Shown: in pieces, positions 6,840 to 12,089 of the stretch
Position numbering within the stretch: the first letter of the stretch is position 1
Layout of the letters: each line of letters opens with the position of its first letter
Origin: Thermoplasmata archaeon
GTDB lineage: Archaea; Thermoplasmatota; Thermoplasmata; Lutacidiplasmatales; UBA184
Direction of reading: 5' to 3'
Assembly: GCA_030039865.1 (NCBI GenBank)
Contig: JASHUS010000130.1
Span: 1 to 12,089, forward strand
Length of the DNA stretch: 12,089 bases
Program-made: the position numbers and the translations under genes
The notes under the pieces: model-generated
What the model saw: only the letters and a program-made list of their open reading frames with translations
Databases searched by the model: none
Told to the model about the DNA's origin: nothing

Positions 6840-7868
6840 CTATAGCGCCCCGCTCGTCGCGAACGGAGAGTCGTACCGGTGAAGTACCGGCGCCGAGGCC
6901 CCGCTCAGTTCCCCGCGAATTACGACGATTTGCTCGAGCACCGAACCCAGGTCCCGGGAGACGCTGGGGCCCGATCCCTCTCTGTTGGCGTCGGTCGATC
7001 CGGCGAGCGCGGCGAATAGTACCACGCGTTGTGACCACGCGAAGAGGAACGGACTGATTCCAACTCCCGAGACGAGATGATGGAAGGTCTCGGATGGCGA
7101 CGTGCCGGATTTCAACCGGCCCCGTATGAATACTATCTCGCTCGGAAAGTTGCTCGCCCACTTCGCATAGGCAATCGGTTCCAGAAGAGTCCGGCATTCG
7201 ATGGTGCCATATCGGACGAGGAAACCCGTGACTCGCCTCTCACTTCGTCTTGATAGCAATCCGGGCCTATCGTTTCCCAGACCTGGGGGGAGCCTACGCA
7301 AGACTCCGACCGCACGGCGGGCAAGCTGCTCCGCGCTCTCCCCATCGCGGATACTCCGTCTTCCCATCGGTATCCCTCGAGGATATCCATTGACTCCCGC
7401 GATCCGAGCTATCTTGCTCCAGGCTAGCTCGAAGTCGAAGTACACCGGAATCGACGCTTCTCGCGCGTCGCAGGGCAACGAAAACGAGTCATGGAAATCG
7501 TCAGGATCGGCCAGCTTGGTCTGCAACTCAGCAAGATCGTCCTGATTTCGAAGGACGAACATTCCGAAGATCGAATCCCGGAACGACCACAGATTCGCGC
7601 ACGCGGCCATTCTCCCCATCTCGGTCGCTACAGTGCGATGCCGCTCCGTGTACGGCCGCATCACCGCGAAAACGACCAGCGGACGGCCTAGAGCGGCGAC
7701 GGCCGGAATGCGGCAATCGATGATGCACTCGCGCGACAAGAGCCGTTGTCGGATCGTCTGACGGGTGCGGCGAGGAATTCTGTCCATCCGATCGAAACGC
7801 GATCTTGTCGAGGATTGACCGAGGAGCTCAGAGACCACGATTGCCTCGGAGATCGAGATCTCTCGCAT
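6840..7868 (-). CDS. RegB: two-module winged-helix-like regulator, paralogue of RegA (342 aa)
   Basis: I do not recognise a named family. The N-terminal ~55 residues align almost without gaps with RegA and have winged-helix character (SEAIVVSELL, RRTRQTIRQRLLSRECIIDCRIP). ALGRP (59-63) and RPYTER (71-76) follow in a beta-rich middle part. The most conserved stretch is EASIPVYFDFE (137-147) with Trp150-Ser151, then GYPRG (161-165). A second module follows: a helical part near 180-235, a strand (EIVFIRG 244-250), and SPFLFAWSQRVVLFAALAGS (272-291). The tail ends with HRYD (330-333), also kept in RegA. There is no membrane helix or signal. It lies 70 bp after the YVTN surface protein on the same strand and may share its transcript. 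Third codon positions are less GC-rich than in the dehydrogenase. A DNA-binding regulator is the best inference; ligand and targets are unknown. Start ATG 7868 matches the RegA start by alignment. Confidence 0.75.
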   Translation of the reverse strand: MREISISEAIVVSELLGQSSTRSRFDRMDRIPRRTRQTIRQRLLSRECIIDCRIPAVAALGRPLVVFAVMRPYTERHRTVATEMGRMAACANLWSFRDSIFGMFVLRNQDDLAELQTKLADPDDFHDSFSLPCDAREASIPVYFDFELAWSKIARIAGVNGYPRGIPMGRRSIRDGESAEQLARRAVGVLRRLPPGLGNDRPGLLSRRSERRVTGFLVRYGTIECRTLLEPIAYAKWASNFPSEIVFIRGRLKSGTSPSETFHHLVSGVGISPFLFAWSQRVVLFAALAGSTDANREGSGPSVSRDLGSVLEQIVVIRGELSGASAPVLHRYDSPFATSGAL

Positions 7869-7938
7869 TCCCCAGCGCCCGCAGCTCCGTAGAGCGGTCT
7901 CAAGCGGGTTTACCCTTTCTGAGCGATGTATGAAGCTC

Positions 7939-10338
7939 TCAGATCAAGTCGGAGAGGCTGTCGTCTTCTGCCCGGTTCGGGGCCCCCGTCGCCCCCGATC
8001 TAGAAGCTTGCGGACTTCCGCGCGGGAGTTCAGCAGGTTCCGCTGATGGCCCCGAGGTACGTGAGGGAATCTTGTAAGCTGCGTACGCGTCGGTCGACTG
8101 GGGTGGCTCGCCCTTACGCCGAGCGTACGCGACTATAACCACCAGCGCGATGGCGATGCCGGTTGCCAGCCCGCCAATCACCCAAGGGTTCGACCACAGG
8201 GAACTGGACCCGAGCACTTCGAGCTTGACCGAGTCCGACGCTCGGTTCCCTTCTTGATCGACCACACGGATCGCAATGTCGTACGAACCCGCTACCGAAG
8301 GAATGCATGAGAGTGTCGGCATATTCAGCGAGATGCAACCGGGCGGCAGTCCGGAATAGTTGTACGTCAGATTGCCCAGACCCCCCTCGGCTTCGACCTC
8401 GAGTGTGAGCTTTTGGCCGAGGGTTACTTGAGAAGGCGATCCAACACGGAGAGCAAACTCGACTATGAGAGCCTCCGTAACATTCGCCCAGACTCCGTTT
8501 CGGTCCTGCACGGAGGTTGTCACGTTGAAGGTACCCGATTGAGTCGGAAGACACGCAAGACTCGAGGCGTTGGAGGTGAGACACCCCGGCGGCAGCCCTG
8601 TGTACGCGTACGAGTAAGGTGACCGACCTCCGCTTGCGTTCGCGTTGATTGCTATCGTCGAGCCCAAGAAGATGGTCGAATTCGATATGTCGACATCCAG
8701 TTGGAGCGCGGGGAACACATACACCACGACCGAGCGGTAGGCCGATCCTCCATCCGAGTCGTTCGTCCAGACCTCCGCCGTGTAGCTGCCGGGAAGGGCG
8801 TAAGCATGAACGGGAGTCGCAAGGGTGGAGGATACGCCGTCACCGAACTGCCAGCTCCAGGCGTAGGGAGGGACTCCGTACGAGGCCGATGACATGAACA
8901 GGTCGGAATAGCCAGCGTCCGTCGGGGTACGTGTCGAGATGCTTGACACGTCCAATGCGGCGGCGACGGTGAGGGAGAGAGCGGCCGATATGCTAACGTC
9001 GTCGGTGGAGTTGACGACAACCGAGATGTGAAAAATTCCAGCTTGCGCGGGTGTGCAAGCGAGAATCGACACATTCTCCGAGACGCAGCCCGACGGGAGA
9101 CCGGAGTAGAAGTAGGTGAGATCGCTAGGGGACCCCTCTACGGAGACACGTAGAAGCGTCGAGTCGTTAGTAGTTGAGTTGACCTCAGCTTCGGTTGGGG
9201 AGGCCGTGAAGCTCGTGATTCGATCGTAGGATGCATTCCCGTCGAGAGTGTAGACCCCAGCAGGTTGCAGATCAGTCACGTAGAGGAGCCCGTCAGCTGG
9301 GTCGAATGCACCAGAAGTAGGTTCGGGACCGGCGGTGACGGATGCAACGCTAGCCGTTCCGCTTACAACCGAGACGTTCCCTGTCCCGGGATCGGGGACG
9401 TACTCATATCCGTTCGCCGAGTCGAAGAATGGTGAGGATGGAGACTCGCCGCACGTGATCGAAGCGACTACCGAGGTTCCGTTGATGACGGTCAGGTTCC
9501 GATAGCCGTGATTCGCGACGTAAACAAATCCGTTCGCGGAGTCGTAGCCTACGGTCAGAGGTTGCTCCCCGGTGGTTATCGCTGCAATGATCGACGTCCC
9601 ATCGATCACGAAGACCTGACCAGCAGCGTACGGGTCAGTCCCTGCGAAGCTCACGACGTATACATAGCCCGTCGCGGTGTCGTAAGTGAGCCCCTCCACG
9701 CACTGACTGCAATCCGACAGTTGGATGTTCTGTACGACGCTGGTCCCAGAAATTACCGAGAGGTTTCCGTCGTCGAAGTTCGAAACATAGACATCGCCAT
9801 TCTGGGAGTCGAACGCGGCCGCGTAGGGCGCCTCTCCGACGGGCACGGTTGCCACCACCGTCAGGCCGCCAATCACGGCGACGCCGCGATCCCCATTGGG
9901 CACGTAGACGTAATCGTCGGCCGAGTCAAAGGCCGCATATGATGGACTTCCCCCCACCCCGATGGTCCCAACGATGCTCGTCCCGTTGATCACCGACACG
10001 TTCCCCGACCCCGCGTTCGGGACATAGACAAACCCGTTCGCCGGGTCGTAGACGGGGCCAGTAGGAGTTGTTCCAACCGGGATCACATCCTGCCTGGCAG
10101 CGGTGGTTTCCCGAGTGGAAGGAAGTTCCGTGCGATTCGCCGCCGCGGATTTTCCGGTGTCGGAATGTGCACCCGACGACGTGGTCGAAGGTGACGTGGG
10201 GCTGCCGATCAAGTGGACCGCCGATGAAGTGGCCAGCCACAGGGCGAGGGCGAGTACTGCCACCTTCAATTCGCATCCCGGCAGTCTCCGAAGGTAGGCC
10301 CCACTCGTTCGAGCCATTCTTGGGCGGAAGTTGAACAT
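7939..10338 (-). CDS. cell-surface protein: seven-blade YVTN propeller, PKD domain, three Cys-paired beta modules, C-terminal anchor (799 aa)
   Basis: Residues 1-41 are a signal peptide or anchor (RRLP, then hydrophobic 24-41). A Ser/Thr-rich spacer (45-82) follows. Residues 86-370 hold seven YVTN repeats of ~40 residues (for example NGFVYVPNAGSGNVSVINGT), which should close a seven-bladed propeller. A PKD domain spans ~463-543 (WQFGDG 496-501, HAYALPGSYTAEVWTNDS 511-528). Three similar beta modules contain YSGLP-x-GC or YTGLPPGC and a second Cys ten residues on (418/428, 586/596, 668/678). A membrane helix at ~716-738 (NPWVIGGLATGIAIALVVIV) is followed by ARRKG and a ~58-residue polar tail predicted inside. 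About twenty N-x-S/T sequons suggest heavy glycosylation. The role is probably adhesion, S-layer association or ligand binding; enzymatic activity is not evident. ATG 10338 is used; Met8 is an alternative. RegB follows 70 bp downstream. Confidence 0.88.
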   Translation of the reverse strand: MFNFRPRMARTSGAYLRRLPGCELKVAVLALALWLATSSAVHLIGSPTSPSTTSSGAHSDTGKSAAANRTELPSTRETTAARQDVIPVGTTPTGPVYDPANGFVYVPNAGSGNVSVINGTSIVGTIGVGGSPSYAAFDSADDYVYVPNGDRGVAVIGGLTVVATVPVGEAPYAAAFDSQNGDVYVSNFDDGNLSVISGTSVVQNIQLSDCSQCVEGLTYDTATGYVYVVSFAGTDPYAAGQVFVIDGTSIIAAITTGEQPLTVGYDSANGFVYVANHGYRNLTVINGTSVVASITCGESPSSPFFDSANGYEYVPDPGTGNVSVVSGTASVASVTAGPEPTSGAFDPADGLLYVTDLQPAGVYTLDGNASYDRITSFTASPTEAEVNSTTNDSTLLRVSVEGSPSDLTYFYSGLPSGCVSENVSILACTPAQAGIFHISVVVNSTDDVSISAALSLTVAAALDVSSISTRTPTDAGYSDLFMSSASYGVPPYAWSWQFGDGVSSTLATPVHAYALPGSYTAEVWTNDSDGGSAYRSVVVYVFPALQLDVDISNSTIFLGSTIAINANASGGRSPYSYAYTGLPPGCLTSNASSLACLPTQSGTFNVTTSVQDRNGVWANVTEALIVEFALRVGSPSQVTLGQKLTLEVEAEGGLGNLTYNYSGLPPGCISLNMPTLSCIPSVAGSYDIAIRVVDQEGNRASDSVKLEVLGSSSLWSNPWVIGGLATGIAIALVVIVAYARRKGEPPQSTDAYAAYKIPSRTSGPSAEPAELPRGSPQASRSGATGAPNRAEDDSLSDLI
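9229..10083 (-). repeat. seven tandem YVTN propeller repeats within the surface-protein gene
   Basis: Each unit encodes a pattern of (I/V)xxGxxP, (F/Y)DxANGxVYVxN, GNxSVIxGTSVVAx. Units begin near residues 86, 126, 165, 205, 253, 294 and 334. Unit 4 is longer (about 48 residues) and has a CSQC pair (210/213); unit 7 is the most diverged. The repetition is visible in the DNA too, in recurring pieces such as CGTTCGCCGAGTCGAA and its variants around 9412, 9533 and 10036. Confidence 0.85.
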
Positions 10339-10368
10339 AGGTCGACGATCTCATCATCCACGTCTCCC

Positions 10369-10374
10369 ATAAGC
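10369..10374 (-). promoter_or_regulatory. possible TATA-like element for the surface-protein gene
   Basis: The minus strand reads GCTTATGGG, centred about 34 nt before the ATG at 10338. This would give a nearly leaderless transcript. The match to consensus is weak and no better candidate was seen within 100 bp. Confidence 0.25.
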
Positions 10375-10403
10375 AGGCGCGCAGGATTCGTGAGTCTTCG
10401 CTG

Positions 10404-10461
10404 CCCGCTCCTTAGAGGTCGGCGAGATTCTCGTGTGGGTCACGAGATCCAGCGGAGCGGG
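10404..10461. repeat. nested inverted repeat upstream of the surface-protein gene
   Basis: Outer arms CCCGCTCC (10404-10411) and GGAGCGGG (10454-10461) enclose inner arms TCTCGTG (10429-10435) and CACGAGA (10441-10447) with the five-base spacer TGGGT. All arms pair exactly. It lies 66-123 bp before the ATG at 10338. It could be an operator or fold as a structured RNA. The rest of the 325-bp gap 10339-10662 shows no coding frame and nothing else that I can name. Confidence 0.4.
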
Positions 10462-10662
10462 GGTCTCGCGTTGGGGAACGATCGCGGCTCCGTAGAGGTG
10501 GACTTACCTCGGCTGGACGAGTGAGTCAGTCCCTCGCCTTTGCTAGGATCGCGCGTTCACTGGCGGAGCTTAGACCGTCGTCCGCTGAAGCGTGGGTGCT
10601 GTAGACCCTGACCGTGTGACGGCGAGAGGGTGCCAGTTGACGTGCTAGGCCAATCGAGTTAG

Positions 10663-10737
10663 CGGGCGCGGGGGGATTTGAACCCTCGACCGCCGGGTTA
10701 GGAACCCGGTGCCCTATCCAGGCTAGGCTACGCGCCC
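10663..10737 (-). tRNA. tRNA-Arg (anticodon CCT)
   Basis: The minus strand folds as a full cloverleaf. Acceptor GGGCGCG pairs with CGCGCCC; U8-A9; D stem GCCT/GGGC with a loop containing AGCCTGGATA; anticodon stem CCGGG/CCCGG with loop TTCCTAA, giving anticodon CCT at 10702-10700 and therefore Arg for AGG codons; variable loop CGGTC; T loop TTCAAAT. The discriminator is G (10663) and CCA is not encoded, as usual in archaea. There is no intron. One oddity: the T stem GAGGG/CCCCC has an A-C mismatch at its second pair from the outside. A TATA-like GATATC lies 25 nt upstream. Confidence 0.95.
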
Positions 10738-10750
10738 CTGCCCGAGTCGT

Positions 10751-10785
10751 GGTCCGAGGATATCAGAGCTCCTCTGGACCGAGGA
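10751..10785. repeat. overlapping inverted and direct repeats at the tRNA promoter
   Basis: GGTCCGAGGA (10751-10760) is nearly complementary to TCCTCTGGACC (10770-10780; one extra T) and is also repeated directly as GGACCGAGGA (10776-10785; one mismatch). The element spans the presumed tRNA TATA position at 10759-10764. Confidence 0.4.
10759..10764 (-). promoter_or_regulatory. TATA-like box for tRNA-Arg
   Basis: GATATC (minus strand CTGATATCCTC) is centred about 25 nt upstream of the tRNA 5' end, the spacing expected for archaeal promoters. The sequence is only a moderate match. Confidence 0.35.
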
Positions 10786-10832
10786 GTCATGGCCCGCGGG
10801 CGCGCTCGTCCGATCGGGGGGCGCCGCCGCAC

Positions 10833-11903
10833 TCAGCCGGCCCGTGCTGGGGTCGCGACCTTGGTGTCGGCGATCAGTCGGTCGTACCGATGATCGACCG
10901 GGGCCGTGAAACCGGCGGTGGGCTCCTGCACGATGTCAATGCCTTCGAGGAACTCGCGGAGCGTCGGGAGCACCGGGCGACGGGCGGCCGGGGACGTATC
11001 GGGCCGGGGCGCGGAACCTCCGAGCGCGCCCAGGAGCCATCGCTCGCGCGCGACGACGAACAGGAACGGAAAGACCCGCGACTCGCGCGTGAGGGTGGCG
11101 AACAGCACCTCGGCGCGCGCCTCGGCCCGCGGGGTGCCCGAGATCAGGACCACCTGATCCGCCGCCTTGCCCTCGAAGACGGGCAGACGGGACGGATCGA
11201 GCAGCGTACGGTGCGTGATCCAGCCTCGGGCCAACATGCGGCGCTGGGAGAACGGAAGGCCGAACGGTCCGACGAGGTGGCCCCCCCGGCCCTGCTCCGT
11301 CGCGACGAACGGGCGGCGGAGAAGCTCGCCGAGGGCCCAGCGCTGGTGGTCCGTGAGCGTGACCGAAGGGGCGTCCTCCGCGTCGGACGGCTCCCCGCCC
11401 CCGAGACCGTGGGGGTACGCGAGCGTCCCTTCGAACCCTGCCAGGTGGCTCCAGAGCCCTTCGAAGTCGAAGTAGACCGGGATCGAGGCGCCCTCGGCGC
11501 TGACGGTGAACACATTGGGGGGCCCCATCAACTTCTGGGCGACCATCCGCGCGACCAGCCGCTCAGAGTCGGACGCCTTCGCGTGAAAGAAGACGCCGAG
11601 CGATACGAGTCCGCTCGTCCACAGTACGACATTGCCCGGGTCCCGGGCGGCGGCCGCGACGAAGTCGTCGAACCGGTCGGCATACGGCCGGGCGATGAGC
11701 GTGGTCACGTACGGCCGGCCGAGCGGCACCGGATGCGGAATGTACCGGTCCCGGAGCCACCCCTCCTGGTACGCCCGCCGCCGCACCGCGTGGTAGGTGG
11801 AGCGCGGGATGCCGACCTGGCGGAGACGGTCCTTCTCGTGGTCCGGTCGCGCGGCGAGCAACACCGCGATGACCCGTGCTTCCGAGTCGGTCAGCGCCCG
11901 CAA
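10833..11903 (-). CDS. RegA: two-module winged-helix-like regulator, paralogue of RegB (356 aa)
   Basis: No named family is recognised. Residues 1-55 read as a winged helix-turn-helix (LTDSEARVIAVLLAARP, IPRSTYHAVRRRAYQEGWLR). A beta-rich part starts at LGRPYVTTLIARPYADRF (61-78). The central signature is GASIPVYFDFE (138-148), Trp151-Ser152 and AYPHG (162-166). Residues ~182-295 look like a second copy of the same plan: LTDHQRWALGELL, GLPFSQRRMLARGWITHRTL, strand DQVVLISG (249-256), and VFPFLFVVARERWLLGALGG. HRYD is at 338-341. The start is a TTG at 11903: there is no in-frame ATG or GTG before the upstream stop codon, and the start aligns with Met1 of RegB. A palindrome lies 20 bp upstream. 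It precedes tRNA-Arg on the same strand by 95 bp. Probably a DNA-binding regulator with a ligand-sensing core; targets unknown, autoregulation plausible. Confidence 0.75.
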   Translation of the reverse strand: MRALTDSEARVIAVLLAARPDHEKDRLRQVGIPRSTYHAVRRRAYQEGWLRDRYIPHPVPLGRPYVTTLIARPYADRFDDFVAAAARDPGNVVLWTSGLVSLGVFFHAKASDSERLVARMVAQKLMGPPNVFTVSAEGASIPVYFDFEGLWSHLAGFEGTLAYPHGLGGGEPSDAEDAPSVTLTDHQRWALGELLRRPFVATEQGRGGHLVGPFGLPFSQRRMLARGWITHRTLLDPSRLPVFEGKAADQVVLISGTPRAEARAEVLFATLTRESRVFPFLFVVARERWLLGALGGSAPRPDTSPAARRPVLPTLREFLEGIDIVQEPTAGFTAPVDHRYDRLIADTKVATPARAG

Positions 11904-11922
11904 CGATTCGCACGCCCCTCGC

Positions 11923-11937
11923 TGCTACAGTGTAGCA
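11923..11937. promoter_or_regulatory. perfect palindrome upstream of RegA, candidate operator
   Basis: TGCTACA (11923-11929), one base, TGTAGCA (11931-11937): exact 7-bp arms with a 1-bp centre. It lies 20 bp before the TTG start and just downstream of the start site predicted from the TATA-like element near 11978. That position suits autorepression by RegA. Confidence 0.5.
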
Positions 11938-11974
11938 CGGTGTCCATTGCGGGCGGCCGCGTGGCGGAACTCCG

Positions 11975-11982
11975 AATTAATA
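11975..11982. promoter_or_regulatory. A/T-rich promoter core between RegA and the right-edge gene
   Basis: AATTAATA is the only A/T-rich octamer in the 133-bp gap. Read on the minus strand (CTATTAATTCGG) it is a TATA box giving a start near 11950 for RegA; read on the plus strand it could serve the gene starting at 12037. CGGA-AC-TCCG (11965-11974) and GAGGA-AGCTA-TCCTC (11983-11997) are short dyads on either side of it. Confidence 0.45.
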
Positions 11983-12036
11983 GAGGAAGCTATCCTCATA
12001 GATACCCGAGAGACCCCCACGGGCCATTCGGACCCC

Positions 12037-12089
12037 ATGATCCTTCCTCGCAGGGCCGCCGCGGTCACGGTTTCGTCAGGCATCGCGGT
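12037..12089 (+). CDS. possible start of a rightward gene, cut by the window edge
   Basis: An ATG at 12037 opens a frame of 17 codons to the edge (MILPRRAAAVTVSSGIA). The basic start followed by small hydrophobic residues could begin a signal peptide, but this is too short to identify. It lies about 55-60 bp after the A/T-rich promoter core. No ribosome site is visible. It may be no gene at all. Confidence 0.25.
   Translation, partial: MILPRRAAAVTVSSGIA

Noticed and set aside
6703..7197. Minus-strand frame overlapping the end of RegB
   Set aside because: The RegB frame shows paralogy to RegA over its whole length, while this one resembles nothing.
9229..10083. Tandem DNA repeats considered as a CRISPR or satellite array
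   Set aside because: The periodicity follows ~40-residue protein blades in frame, with diverged DNA and no constant spacers.
10339..10662. C/D-box small RNA, suggested by ATGATGA on the minus strand near 10350
   Set aside because: No D box at a suitable distance and no C'/D' pair was found.
6400..10740. Duplicated tRNA-Arg 3' end as an attachment site
   Set aside because: I looked for a second copy of the T-arm and acceptor sequence across the lower-GC block and found none; the true end may lie outside the window or not exist.
11941..12083. Minus-strand 50-codon frame from an ATG near 12083
   Set aside because: It lies over the promoter region, ends within the palindrome, and has no protein-like features.

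Overview
The window looks like a chromosomal segment of a GC-rich archaeon, most plausibly a soil or sediment Thermoplasmatota lineage. The reasons are TATA-like boxes upstream of several genes, weak or absent Shine-Dalgarno sites, large secreted proteins rich in N-glycosylation sequons with PKD and YVTN modules, a solute-binding protein with a prepilin-like N-terminus, and a tRNA gene without encoded CCA. No 16S rRNA or other strict marker is present, so the taxonomy is an inference.

Layout. (1) 1-1539, minus strand: a compact cluster read from right to left, made of a small two-helix membrane protein with a four-cysteine zinc ribbon (1135-1539), an HExxH metallopeptidase-like protein (552-1091), and a GNAT acetyltransferase that runs off the left edge (1-533). 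(2) 1682-3301, plus strand: a well conserved 1-pyrroline-5-carboxylate (glutamate semialdehyde) dehydrogenase, divergent from the first cluster. (3) 3302-3418: a convergent intergenic region with strong hairpins. (4) 3419-6517, minus: a 1032-residue membrane-anchored, PKD-containing family-5 solute-binding protein, with a TATA box and a nested inverted repeat just upstream. (5) 6840-10338, minus: a regulator-like protein (RegB) and, upstream of it, a large YVTN propeller/PKD surface protein; this stretch is visibly less GC-rich than its neighbours. (6) 10663-10737, minus: tRNA-Arg(CCT). (7) 10833-11903, minus: a second regulator-like protein (RegA), clearly paralogous to RegB, with a palindrome just upstream of its start. 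(8) The right edge holds a possible divergent gene start at 12037.

How it may work together. The dehydrogenase completes proline (or ornithine-derived P5C) catabolism to glutamate. The binding protein probably captures peptides or similar solutes outside the cell, although no permease or ATPase is in the window. RegA and RegB share a distinctive central motif (SIPVYFDFE) and appear to be two-module winged-helix proteins. RegB lies 70 bp downstream of the surface protein on the same strand and may be cotranscribed with it. The best candidates for something undescribed are this RegA/RegB family with its surface-protein neighbour, the dyads at the promoters, and the lone CxxCH motif in the binding protein. 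Long overlapping frames are common here because the DNA is GC-rich; only frames with recognisable protein character are reported.
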